A stretch of 61,415 bases of DNA from CALOCV01 sp942491955. Lineage in GTDB: Bacteria; Chlamydiota; Chlamydiia; Chlamydiales; CALOCV01. The notes beneath the pieces were generated by a model. It had not been told where the DNA came from and did not search any database. It saw nothing but the letters and a program-made list of their open reading frames with translations. Each line of letters starts with the position of its first letter. Position 1 is the first letter of the stretch. A program made the position numbers and the translations under genes. Shown one piece after another: positions 52,465-61,415 of the stretch. The stretch lies in the NCBI GenBank assembly GCA_942491955.1, contig CALOCV010000007.1, forward strand, positions 1-61,415. Reading direction: 5' to 3'.

Positions 52465-52512
52465 AACACAAGATATTGTGCCTTGCATGAATATCCAACA
52501 CAAGATATTGTA
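52465..52512 (+). promoter_or_regulatory. Two NrdR boxes around the nrdJ promoter
   Basis: ACACAAGATATTGTGC at 52465-52480 and ACACAAGATATTGTAT at 52497-52512 match the NrdR-box consensus (ACACWATATATWGTGT-like palindrome). Their centres are 32 bp apart, about three helical turns, the usual NrdR pairing. Between and over them sits a promoter: TTGCAT at 52482-52487, a 17-nt spacer, and TATTGT at 52505-52510. The second box covers the -10. NrdR repression of ribonucleotide reductase genes through paired boxes is well established. Confidence 0.8.
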
Positions 52513-52599
52513 TTTCCTGTTCCCTCTATATACCCCCGTAGAACGTTGCTCAATCGCCATGTTTCCAGCAATATTCTCATAACCCCCAGGAGTACTACC

Positions 52600-54612
52600 A
52601 TGTCGAAACCTACCGCTCGTGCGATGGCCACATCGCTCCGTACTTACCACCGACCCATCCGCGAAGGGGATACTCTCCTCGAAAGTTGGGATCAAGTTGT
52701 TGATCGCGTCGTCTCCCACCAGCGATGGTTGTGGGAACGAGCTCTTAACAGATCTTTAGAACCCCGAGAAGAACACGAATTAGAAGAGGTCCGCGTCCTA
52801 ATCCGCGAACGACGTATTGCTCCTGCAGGACGTACCCTGTGGCTCGGAGGAACGGAACTCAGTAGAAAACGCGAATCAAGTATGTTCAACTGCTCATTCA
52901 CACAAGTCGAAACCGTCTACGATGTCGTCGATGTCTTGTGGCTCCTCCTACAAGGTTGTGGCGTTGGTTTCAAACCCGTAACAGGTACCCTCAATGGATT
53001 CCGCCGTCCCCTACAAGAAATTAAAGTGATCCGTTCCCAAAGAACCGAAAAAGGGGGAATCGAACGCAATGTCGAAACCTATGACCCAGAAACACAAACC
53101 TGGACAATCAAAATAGGCGATTCGGCTATCGCTTGGGCAAAAGCTGTAGGAAAATTAGTCGCCGGGAAATTTCCCGCACGCACCCTAATCCTCGATTGCT
53201 CCGAAATACGCCCCGCAGGAACGCGACTGAAAGGATACGGCTGGATCTCTTCCGGTGATGAACAAATCGGAAAAGCCTTCAAAGCCATCGCACAAACCCT
53301 CTCCGATCGCGCCGATCAGCTCCTCACCCGTATGGATATCCTCGATATCGTCAACTGGCTCGGTACCATCCTCTCTAGCCGCCGCTCCGCACAGATCGCC
53401 CTTTTCGAATACGGACAACCCGAGTGGGACGATTTCGCCCTAGCAAAAAAAGAATGGTGGCTTAATGATAAAGCCCACCGACAACAATCCAATAATAGCC
53501 TCCTCTTCACAACACAACCAACCCGAAATCAACTCGAAGAGATCTTCGAACGTATGCTCGATGCTGGTGGGTCCGAACCCGGATTCATCAATGCCGTTGA
53601 AGCAGAACGACGCGCTCCCTGGTTTAAAGGGTGTAACCCCTGCGTCGAAATCCTCCTCGGGAATAAAAGCTTCTGTAACCTTACCGAAGTGAATGTCCTT
53701 GCTTTCAAAGGCGATAAAGTCGGCCTCGAACGCGCCCTCTACCTCGCCGGAAGAATGAACTACCGCCAAACCATGGTCGACCTCCATGACGAAATCCTAC
53801 AAGAAGCTTGGCACCTCAATAACGACTTCCTCCACCTCTGCGGCGTTGGCCTCACCGGCATCCGCGCTCGCCCCGATCTCTCCTCCTACGACTATAAAAG
53901 GATGCGCAATATCACCGTCAGCGCCGCCTATACCATGGCTAATGAACTCAATTCACCCCTTCCAAAAAATGTCACCTGCGTGAAACCAAGCGGTACCATC
54001 AGTAAGATCATGGGAACAGAGGAATGGGGAGAAGTTCCAGAAGGGGTCCATATGCCACTCGGAAAATATGTCTTCAACTCCATCACATACTCTCGCCATG
54101 ACCCCCTCGTCGAACGATTCAAAAATGCCGGCTACGAAGTGATCGAAAAACCCTTCGAACCCGAATCCGTCCTCGTCAAATTTCCCGTGAAATATGAAAA
54201 TATCCCTTTCCAAAGAAAAAGCGTGACACGAAAAACCGGCAAAGTCGAAGAGGTCGAAGTCAACCTCGACTCCGCCGTCGAACAACTAAAATGGTACGGT
54301 ATGCTCCAAACCACCTGGTGTGAACAAAATGTCTCCAATACCATCTCCTACGACCCTTCCGAAGTGCCGGAAATCATCGATTGGCTCATGGAAAATTGGG
54401 AGTGCTACGTCGGTGTCTCCTTCCTCTTCCGCAACGACCCCACAAAAAATGCAGAAGACCTCGGCTACGCCTACCTCCCTCAAGAGGTCGTGACCCAAAA
54501 AGCCTACGAAGATTATGCCTCCCAACTCAAAGAAATCGACTACTCAGGAATCGAAATGCGCGACGAAGAAATCCTCGAAGACTGCCTCAACGGCGCCTGC
54601 CCCGTCCGCTAG
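52600..54612 (+). CDS. nrdJ: Class II (B12-dependent) ribonucleotide reductase
   Basis: A 670-residue adenosylcobalamin-dependent reductase, monomeric triphosphate-reductase type. Features: RRIAPAGRTLWLGGTELSRK, SSMFNCSFTQVETVYDVVDV (first active-site Cys), LLLQGCGVGFKPVTGTLNGF, and the thiyl-radical region WFKGCNPCVEILLGNKSFCN (NPCxE). The C-terminal DEEILEDCLNGACPV carries the redox Cys pair. I start at the ATG at 52600 (MSKPTARAMATSL), with AGGAG 8-12 nt upstream; a longer frame from 52456 would run through the NrdR boxes and promoter. Most chlamydiae rely on class I NrdAB, so this is unusual. Codon use is C-ending like groEL, suggesting high expression. No cobalamin riboswitch is visible. 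Confidence 0.92.
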   Translation: MSKPTARAMATSLRTYHRPIREGDTLLESWDQVVDRVVSHQRWLWERALNRSLEPREEHELEEVRVLIRERRIAPAGRTLWLGGTELSRKRESSMFNCSFTQVETVYDVVDVLWLLLQGCGVGFKPVTGTLNGFRRPLQEIKVIRSQRTEKGGIERNVETYDPETQTWTIKIGDSAIAWAKAVGKLVAGKFPARTLILDCSEIRPAGTRLKGYGWISSGDEQIGKAFKAIAQTLSDRADQLLTRMDILDIVNWLGTILSSRRSAQIALFEYGQPEWDDFALAKKEWWLNDKAHRQQSNNSLLFTTQPTRNQLEEIFERMLDAGGSEPGFINAVEAERRAPWFKGCNPCVEILLGNKSFCNLTEVNVLAFKGDKVGLERALYLAGRMNYRQTMVDLHDEILQEAWHLNNDFLHLCGVGLTGIRARPDLSSYDYKRMRNITVSAAYTMANELNSPLPKNVTCVKPSGTISKIMGTEEWGEVPEGVHMPLGKYVFNSITYSRHDPLVERFKNAGYEVIEKPFEPESVLVKFPVKYENIPFQRKSVTRKTGKVEEVEVNLDSAVEQLKWYGMLQTTWCEQNVSNTISYDPSEVPEIIDWLMENWECYVGVSFLFRNDPTKNAEDLGYAYLPQEVVTQKAYEDYASQLKEIDYSGIEMRDEEILEDCLNGACPVR

Positions 54613-54617
54613 TTTTT

Positions 54618-54700
54618 TGTTGGGGCTCTGCCCCAAACCCCGCTGGGGAGCATGGCTCCCCAGACCCCTGCGGCTGCTTCGCAGCCTTCATGTTTGTCGC
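54618..54700. repeat. Run of three GC-rich hairpins
   Basis: After the nrdJ stop come GGGGCT-CTG-CCCC, GGGGAGCATGGCTCCCC and GGCTGCTTCGCAGCC in quick succession. This resembles intergenic hairpin repeats found in many bacteria. They may serve as a bidirectional terminator between the convergent nrdJ and J-domain genes. A further weak stem (GAAAGC-TGTC-GCTTTC) follows at about 54750. Confidence 0.6.
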
Positions 54701-56997
54701 TTGCTTATGACGTTTGCTTCACTACAGCTTCTTTGTTTTTTTGAGAAAGCTGTCGCTTTCTCGAAAGAACGCCATCGCACGAACGTGCCGTTCGCGCGAT
54801 AAGCCTCTCCCTCAAGATTTTTTTGCTTAGATTCTATCAGCGTTTTAAAAGCTTCGCTGATTTCTTGGAATTTTTTCGTGTTCTCTTCCAGCCTTTTTGC
54901 ATGCTCCTCGGTGGATTCATGGGCTTGTTGTGGATGCTTGTCGGGATGATATTTACGGGCGAGTTTTTTATAGGCTTGTTTAATAGCGTCTTCCGATGCA
55001 TTGGGTTGTAAATCTAAAATTTTATATTTGTTGTTGAGATTCGGCGTTACTGGAACATTTTGTGACGGACCTTGTCCAGAAAATCTCGTGCTAGATCCTC
55101 CACCCTGGAAAAATTGCGCAAAAAAGGGATCATTAAAGAAAGAATCATTAAAGAAAGAATCATTAAAGAAAGAATCATTAAAGAAAGAATCACCGTTGAA
55201 GCCACGGGTAAAGAAATGCATAAATGGATCCGAAGAGAAAAAAGGAGGTGGACGTTGAGGAGGGGGCGAACGACGAGGAGGAGGCGATTTTTTCTCTTTT
55301 TGATAAAGACGAGGTTCTAGGTTTTTTCTCTGTTCTGAGGAAAGATAAGACAAATGCTCTCTATTCACTGTCCTCAGTTTTTCCGACATCTCTTGCAATT
55401 CTTCTTCGGAATAACGACATTTCGTTTCGCTTTTCTCTTCTACATAACCATTAACTATTCGAAAAACCCTTGATGAAGATGTGTGCTTTTCCCGTAACTC
55501 ATCGATGGAATAAGATGGGAATAATAAGTTAATGGTTTTTTGCGAAAAACGAGAAAAGTCTAAGCTTTTCCACTGTTCTGGTGAAAGTAATTCCACTAAC
55601 GATTCATCCAACTTCTCTAGGCGTAAGGCAATTTCGACTTCTGTAGCTGGTAGATACGCAAAACGTTCCTTTGACTTTCTCATCTCGATTGGGGAAAAGA
55701 AGTTTGATGGCCGAAGCAGATAGAGAAGAGAACTCGAGTTGTTGCAAGTGCTCTTTGGAACATAGGTGGTAAACGTCAGAAGCACCTTTTCTAAGGGCCT
55801 CTCGAATATATTCCGTTGATACTTGTTTAACCACTTCTTCTGTAAGTAAGTCAAACAAACTTGAATCAACGATAGATCGATAGATCGATGCCGCCACCTC
55901 TTTTGGATCGAAAAGAGTAAGCTTCTTTTTCAGAAGTTCCCTGTTATCCCTATCTTCCGTAAATAGGTATATCGCTTGCGAGTGATTTAACTGAGAAATA
56001 GGCATTCCTTTCAGCTGGTCGCCGCTAAAAAAAAGAAAGGCTTCCGGTGGGATTTCGGGAATATGACGACGGATGAAAGCGGGCGATAAATCAGGAATAT
56101 CCTTGATAGAGATCGATAAAAAGTCAACCCCATCCGGCATCTGCTGTTGTCGGAGATCAGGGCTGGCAAGCATGCGGAATCTTTTTTGCAAAAAAAGACG
56201 CTGTCGGTGTTCGTTGTTTAAGGAGAGTTTGTTGTGAAAATCTCCAAGAGTCAAGGAAAGAAATTTCTCTTTTGCTACAAGCAAATGGAAAGGGAGATGA
56301 TTTCCAGATCATCCCGACGTCTTTAAGAGTTAATTCTTTCAGAAGATTCTGTATCTGCTTGATCAATAAATTGATCAAAAGATATTCCCAAGTTGCGTTT
56401 GAAATGATCAAGAGGTAATGCAAGTTTTTGCTGCAATTCTTCACGCTCTTCTTTTCCTTTTTGCCTGTAGACCTCTAATGAGATCTTTTGCGCTTCCTCT
56501 TTCTGTTGCTTATCTGAAAATGGTCGGTACTGCTGCGATGGAGAGAGTTTTGCAAAATCATTGAACGCAAAACAGTCATAACACGTTTTGTGAAAAGTGC
56601 TCGATTGCGTGTGATAGAGCCCATACCGGTCATTAAATAGAGAAACCAACCGCCCAAAAGCCTCTTGTCCGTCGCGTGCAATATGGAAGCATTGCGCTTT
56701 TAAAAAGCGTATATCGCGAGAAAAGACAAGTTTGGGAATTCCCCAAAGAATCCCTTTAGCAATGTGATAAATCACTTTAACCGTTCCCGACCAAACCGCC
56801 GCGGGAAGTGCCATGATTTTCCGACCTGCCCAACCTTTTGGGGAGTAATTTTTTGCAAATTCCTGGTAAGAAACATCCCCATAAAAGAATTGAGGAGAGC
56901 GCTTGGCGTAGTGCAAAATTTTGTGCTCATGGCAAAATTGTGGATTTTGCTTCAAAATCGATAAATAGGTGTTTTGGGAGAAAAAAATCATCGCCAT
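54688..56997 (-). pseudogene. J-domain protein with leucine-rich helical region, three frameshifts
   Basis: Reading leftward from the ATG at 56997, an N-terminal domain (MAMIFFSQNTYLSILKQNPQ) with a hydrophobic stretch near KIMALPAAVWSGTVKVIYHI leads to helical sequence. Shifts near 56335, 56290 and 55690 join segments that otherwise read on sensibly (LKDVGMIWKSSPFHLLVAKE; SAIKLLFP then IEMRKSKERFAYLP). The middle has repeated LSxEQLxxLxFSxLSxxxIxLLFP units. Then comes a Pro-rich part, four FFNDS repeats and, near the C-terminus, a J domain (KILDLQPNASEDAIKQAYKK, ARKYHPDKHPQQA). A J domain recruits Hsp70. The last 40 codons run into hairpin-repeat sequence. Effector-like and unusual; intactness is uncertain. 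Confidence 0.65.
55131..55190 (-). repeat. Four 15-nt tandem coding repeats
   Basis: CATTAAAGAAAGAAT occurs four times in a row at 55131-55190, encoding four copies of FFNDS on the minus strand just before the J domain. Perfect repeat units suggest slippage-driven length change. Confidence 0.9.
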
Positions 56998-57046
56998 TGC
57001 CTAATGAAATGAAGATATATTTTACCCCTTATTTAGTTTTGCCAAT

Positions 57047-57089
57047 TAGTGCTCCGTCAACCCTAACATTCAGTGTTATCGGAGCACTA
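57047..57089. repeat. 43-nt IS scar with inverted ends
   Basis: TAGTGCTCCG (57047-57056) and CGGAGCACTA (57080-57089) are inverted ends. The first end extends to GTCAACCCTAA, matching the complement of the IS1634 remnant end at 39091-39110. It looks like an internally deleted copy of that element with only its termini left. Nothing else is seen in 57090-57250 beyond decayed sequence. Confidence 0.65.
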
Positions 57090-57254
57090 GCTGTATTATT
57101 TGGGCTTTATGCGGGTTCAGTGCAAAGCTTCATGGTAACAGAGCTCTTCGAGAAATTGTGAACCGTCGATCACCTCAACTCCCCGATTGACATACCCTCG
57201 TTTTAACTCTTTTTAACAACTCTGAATCGAGAAATGTCTATATTTTCATGAAAA

Positions 57255-58254
57255 TAATACCCCTGGATCTAGGCGACGATTGACAGCATGTTCCACTTGA
57301 ATAATTTTTTCGAATTGGATTGTCCTTAACTAGCGCAAAACCAACTCTCTCGATCTCGTGCGTAAATAGAAAAGGAGAGTAATCTTCCGCTTTCAGATAA
57401 TCGATTTTTCTCAGAAATATGCTTCAATAAGCATGTTCTGACAAGATTTTCAAATTGAATCCCGAGATCCCCCCGACTTGTTCGGTGCCAAAAATAAATT
57501 TTTGCTCCTTAAGGAGGCTTCTGGCGATATTTTTTGAAAAAGGGACAACGCGAAAGATGACGTATAATGCTTCCAAAATGGAAATATATTTTCTCACAGT
57601 ATTGGGTGAAATAGAAACATCCTCGGCAATCGAACGATACGAAATAGGAGAACCTACCCGCTCTCTTAATAATTCAAAAACCAATCTTATCGCTTTTAAA
57701 TTATGGATATTCTCGAAATCTAAAACATCAATTCGAAGCAAACTATCAACATACTGTAGTCGCCATCGCTTGGCATCGACGGGGTCTGCAAATAAAAACG
57801 GCTCTGGAAATCCTCCTCTTTCAATGAAGCGGTTGAGGTCAACACTCTCACCAATTTTTTTTAATTCTGCAGGAGAAAGTGGCATTAGCCGATGAAGGAA
57901 GTACCTTCCCGCAAGAGAATCTCCCACTTGATTGAATACCTCTAACCTTGCACTGCCCGTTACAAGGATTTTCTGGTGGGCACGCTTGGTATCATAGACT
58001 CCTTTTAAATAGGTCTTCCAATTCGGCATTTTGTGAATTTCATCAAAAATGAGAAGTTCACTCGAAGGTAACCAAGCTTCTTCCTCGATGATTTTTCGGT
58101 CTCCCATGTGATCATAATTGAGATAAACCGTTGCATCGAATTCCTCTCCAATTTCTTTGGACAATGTCGTCTTACCGGCTTGCCGCGGTCCAGCTAGCAA
58201 GACCATTTTCTTTTGCAAATCTGCAAGAATCAAAGACTTTTGGTAGCGCTTCAT
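57255..58254 (-). pseudogene. DUF4143 AAA ATPase, 3' end frameshifted
   Basis: From the ATG at 58254 (MKRYQKSLILADLQKKMVLL) the frame holds Walker A LAGPRQAGKTTLSKEIG, Walker B LLIFDEIHKMPNWKTYLKGV, ILVTGSARLEVFNQVGDSLA, a winged helix (YRSIAEDVSISPNTVRKYIS) and ARSLLKEQKFIFG. It stops at 57424. Downstream, other frames continue the family sequence: GDLGIQFENLVRTCLLKHIS, then EIERVGFALVKDNPIRK and NRRLDPG near 57260. At least two more shifts are needed, so the nuclease-like C-terminus is lost. A start further up (58302) would include the operator repeats and is unlikely. Confidence 0.8.
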
Positions 58255-58257
58255 AAA

Positions 58258-58319
58258 GACTATTGTGCATTGGAATGCAAAATAGTCAAGACTATTGTGC
58301 ATTAAAATGCAAAATAGTC
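58258..58319 (-). promoter_or_regulatory. Tandem palindromic operator-like repeat
   Basis: Two 30-nt units, 58258-58287 and 58290-58319, differ at two central bases. Each is itself a palindrome: arms GACTATTGTGCATT and AATGCAAAATAGTC pair with one mismatch. They end 3 nt before the ATPase start codon at 58254. The 32-nt spacing puts both on the same DNA face (three turns). This suggests an autoregulatory operator or cooperative binding site. Confidence 0.65.
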
Positions 58320-58332
58320 GGTTTTTGAGAAT

Positions 58333-60976
58333 CTATACAGGGACGCGCTTATCGGGAAAATACTTACATAAAGCTTCTTCAAGTTCTTCTAATTCAAGAG
58401 GTTTGGTAAGATAATCATCAATGCCTATATCAAAGCATCGCTGCCTCTCTTGCCCAAGAGCACTCGCCGTAATCGCAATAAGAAGAGGGGGGATTAGGAC
58501 AGGTTTGCTTGATCTCCTTAACCACTTCATATCCATCTTTTTTTGGCATATGCATGTCGAGAAAAAGCACATCATAACAGTGATGGTTTTTACAAGACGC
58601 GGCGAATTTTTCAAGCACCTGCACTCCATCCATCGCGGTATCAATTTTTTCCATTCCAAATAACGACATCATCTGTACTAAAATTTCCAAATTGAAATCG
58701 TAATCCTCTGCAATCAGTACGCGTAAAGAGGGAAAAGAAGAGGAAATTTTTCTCATGGTTTTCTTTTTCCCGGTGTTTTCCGGAGGAATCAGAGGGATCG
58801 TCATCGTAAAGACCGAACCAACACCCTCTTCACTCTCTACTGTAATTGTTCCATTCATTTTTTCAATCATTTTTTTTGTGATCGTCAATCCAAGCCCCGT
58901 TCCTTGCGTCTCAGTTGTATGCGATGCATCGACTTGGAAAAAGCGATCAAAGATATAAGGCATTTTCTCTCTGGGTATTCCCTTCCCCGTATCCATCACA
59001 CGAATGAGCAGAGACCATGATGTCCCTGTCCAAAATGTGCATTTTTCTACATAAAGAGTGACTCCCCCTTCACTTGTAAATTTGAGGGCATTTCCTATCA
59101 AATTGATTAAAATTTGTCGTAAACGTTTGGGCTCGATGATGCCCGTCTCTTCATCAGATAGCCTTGTTTCGAATTTCAGATAAAGATTTTTCTTCGCAAA
59201 ATGATCCTGAAAAAGATCGGTAATATCATTAAAATAGGGTTTTAAAGAGACCTCTTCGAAAGAAAATACCAGATCGCCCGCATCAATACGAGAGAGATCA
59301 ATGATGTCATTAATGAGATCAAGAAGAATTTTTCCTGATTCATGCGTGATGTGCACCAGTCGTTCTTGGTTAGGATTAAGAGGAGTCGTCTCTAGTAGAG
59401 AAGAAGTGCCAAGGATTCCTTGAAGAGGGGTCCGAATTTCATGGCTTACACTTCCAAGAAACGAAGCCGTCGCATGTTCAGACTCTAAGAATTTTTTTTT
59501 ATGAACTTGCGATTGGAAATAATAATAGAGAACAAATAGGAGCAAAACAGTGCTCACAGCGATGACAAAAGCTACAAAAAAGGGAATATAGGTGTAGTAT
59601 CGCCTTTGCGCAATAGGATCCAAGCACGTTTGTACCTCCCAAAAAGTGTCAATAAAAGGAAAGCTGGAAGAACCAATATATATCTTTCCGTTATCTTGCG
59701 AACATACACCTGAAAAAAAAATTTCTTTTCCATTGACATGGACATTAAAATGCTCATTTTCAAAAAGAAGAATACTTTGGATCATGCTAAGAACAAAATT
59801 GAGGTCGTAGTATATCACTAAATGCCCATCATCCTTGCCCTCTTTCTGTATGGGAAGAAAATAGAGGAGATAAATTCTATCATCAAATAGATCAATAAAA
59901 AAGCGATCGACTTTTTCCCGCTCTTTGACCATATTCTCATAATAGCTAAAGCTCCACTCCTTAATTTGTTTCTCCTGTTCAGGAAAAACCTCCTTAATGA
60001 ATGTTTTCCGATGCCCCTCCGTATCAATCCACTCAATCCCTTTCATTGCGCGATAGGAGTTGAGATAATTAAGAGCATCCGATTCCCATAAATTTTTTGA
60101 ATATTCTTCGTGTTGATCCCAACGATTCGCCATACGAATCACTGAGGCATAATCTCGAACTAGCGTAAAATTAAGGGCGTTGGAAAAAACAATTGCATTG
60201 TGCTCGACCATATGAGAGAGATTGTTCTCTTCATAAGAGATGAGATTGGACCAAATGGTATATCCAAAAAAACTCGAAAGAATGGCAATTTGTAGGAGAA
60301 ACCAATTGACGAGTTGCGGTGCAAGAGAGTGAACAATGACGATGTAAGAATAATAAGCAATAGCAAAACCGAGGATCATCAATCCAAAACAGGCGTGGAT
60401 CGCTACAGCGGCTGTCGGTGTTCTTTGCAATAAAGAGGTGTCAAAAGCGTATTGAATGAGCTGATTGAAACCAATTCCATAAACAATGGTTCCCACCACA
60501 CTAATAGAAGCATAGAATAACAGCTTCTTCTTCTTTAAACTGATGAAATAAAGAGCAATACTCGAGATAAAGAAGGCAGAAAGAGTGGGGATGGGTAACG
60601 GATACGAGGGGAAAGGGATTGATCCAAAAAGCCGTTGAATCAAATGCTCTTCCCACTCCCATACAGCAGGATAGATGTGTTGAACAATGGAGAAGAGCGA
60701 AAGAGTAAACAAGAGGATAGAACAAACCCTAACAGTAAGATGCCACTGGAATGCGATAGAAAAAAGAGCAAGACCCGACAGCACAAATCCAATGGCTGCG
60801 GTTAATTGCATGTAAGGGAAAAAAAGTTCAATTTGAACAAGGGTATGATTTGCTGTGATCCATCCATAAAGGACAGTCAAACCCAGAACAAGCAATAGAA
60901 GGGCGAGTAGGATGAGGGGAATAACCTGATTTTTGTCCAGGAGCGTAGATCGTGGATAACTTGTTGATCGGGACAT
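58333..60976 (-). CDS. Hybrid sensor histidine kinase, frameshift in receiver domain
   Basis: Frame 1 (60976 to about 58495) has about seven N-terminal membrane helices (residues 15-230), a CHASE-like extracytoplasmic sensor (WDQHEEYSKNLWESDALNYL; YRAMKGIEWIDTEGHRKTFI), a last helix (FFVAFVIAVSTVLLLFVLYY), HisKA with FLGSVSHEIRTPLQGILG, and HATPase with QILINLIGNALKFTSEG, MDTGKGIPREKMPYIFDRFF and GTGLGLTITKKMI. The receiver starts LRVLIAEDYDFNLEILVQMM with phospho-Asp in VLFLDMHMPKKDGYEV. At a run of six C residues near 58493 the frame shifts; the continuation PLLIAITASALGQERQRCFD, then IDDYLTKPLELEELEEALCK, completes it to 58333. The start ATG follows TATAAT almost directly, so the true start is uncertain. 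No separate regulator is nearby. Confidence 0.85.
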
Positions 60977-61105
60977 ATTATACCAATTCTAAAAAATAAA
61001 ATTGCAAATTCATGTTCATCTTTTTCCTGAAAATTAAGTTTTCGATCTCATAAACTCATAAGAGCCTGTTCAGAATCTTTTTAATAAATAAATTTCAATC
61101 GATAA

Positions 61106-61415
61106 TAATAAAAAACTACCACAGAGCCCACAGAGGACACAGAGAGGGTTTTATATCTTCATTCTGCGAATGCCTTCTACTAGTCGTTTTACATTAAAAT
61201 TAATAAGTAATCCTCGAGTGCAGGCTCCATAGAGCCGTAAATATGACAATAGTTGTGCTTCATGTATTGGCGCTATTCCGTTCACCGATTTAATTTCTAT
61301 GATTACTTGATCCTCTACAACCATATCAATATGATCGCACCTGTTAAAGGATCAGTTTCCTGTCCTTCAGATACTTCAGAGAACCAAATAATTAATAAAA
61401 AAAACCTCTCTGTGT
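61106..61415 (-). repeat. GxxExxY module D
   Basis: Left border CTACCACAGAGCCCACAGAG, then a minus-strand remnant encoding VVEDQVIIEIKSVNGIAPIH and a late GLLINFNVKRLVEGIRRM-type end. It is a diverged relative of module A at 528-820. CTCTCTGTGT at the window end is the start of the right border. Copy D carries a different, longer internal end (after 61324). The gap 60977-61105 contains only a faint MITE-like start (ACCAATTCTAAAA) and nothing else. Confidence 0.7.

Noticed and set aside
52390..52600. Cobalamin riboswitch upstream of nrdJ
   Set aside because: No B12-box-like conserved core is visible; the region is explained by a terminator, promoter and NrdR boxes.
52456..52600. Longer N-terminus for the ribonucleotide reductase starting at 52456
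   Set aside because: It would translate across the two NrdR boxes and the promoter, and the ATG at 52600 has a proper ribosome site.
55131..55190. Regularly spaced short repeats that could suggest a CRISPR array
   Set aside because: They are contiguous 15-nt coding units without spacers, inside a protein reading frame.
57103..57161. Small plus-strand frame ending near 57161 as a gene
   Set aside because: No start with ribosome site, no motif, and it lies in decayed IS sequence.

Overview
The window looks like a chromosome segment of a chlamydia-like bacterium (phylum Chlamydiota, an environmental or amoeba-associated lineage rather than a vertebrate Chlamydia). The best pointer is a DNA topoisomerase I with a C-terminal SWIB domain, a chlamydial hallmark. 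Supporting signs are an F-box protein with very long helical repeats, an ankyrin-repeat protein, a chlamydial-looking groESL unit with a degenerate CIRCE, and many small hypothetical membrane or TPR proteins. Species assignment is not possible from the sequence alone.

Layout. 1-1.5 kb: IS5-family debris, a GxxExxY module bounded by CACAGAG-rich repeats, and a YefM-like antitoxin with a decayed RelE-like toxin. 1.6-4.4 kb: ABC-F ATPase and phosphatidylserine decarboxylase. 4.5-8.2 kb: F-box plus 56-residue-repeat effector-like gene, interrupted by one in-frame TAG. 8.2-9.2 kb: IS1634 fragment and small repeats. 9.2-18.1 kb: UvrD/PcrA helicase, bifunctional proline dehydrogenase/P5C dehydrogenase, NamZ-like muramidase, groES-groEL. 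18.1-20.4 kb: MNT/HEPN remnant, OsmC protein, ankyrin protein. 20.5-28.4 kb: TrkH-TrkA potassium uptake and a 1555-residue secreted RHS protein with a hydrolase-like C-terminus. 28.5-33.5 kb: DUF4143 ATPase genes, tRNA-Arg, metallo-hydrolase, peroxiredoxin, MITEs. 33.6-42.8 kb: enolase, zinc-ribbon protein, TPR protein, EamA transporter, IS1634 remnant, topA, dprA. 43-52.4 kb: secreted sulfotransferase, then a plus-strand run of parB, copper-type P-ATPase, batA-batB-batC-batD and a hypothetical gene. 52.4-54.6 kb: B12-dependent ribonucleotide reductase behind two NrdR boxes. 54.7-61.4 kb: J-domain repeat protein, a DUF4143 ATPase with a tandem palindromic operator, a hybrid histidine kinase, and a second GxxExxY module.

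Several housekeeping-type genes (topA, putA, batD, the histidine kinase, the J-domain gene) are broken by single-base shifts, most of them at or beside short homopolymers. Because topA is essential and is otherwise well conserved, residual indel errors in the assembly are the simplest explanation for many of these. True decay is clear for the IS, toxin, GxxExxY and DUF4143 remnants.

Functional themes are host interaction (F-box, ankyrin, RHS, sulfotransferase), envelope and stress functions (Bat proteins, NamZ, TrkAH, AhpC, OsmC, copper ATPase), DNA metabolism (UvrD, TopA, DprA, ParB, NrdJ), and dense small mobile elements: a 158-nt MITE in two near-identical copies, a second palindromic family, GxxExxY modules, and IS5/IS1634 remnants.
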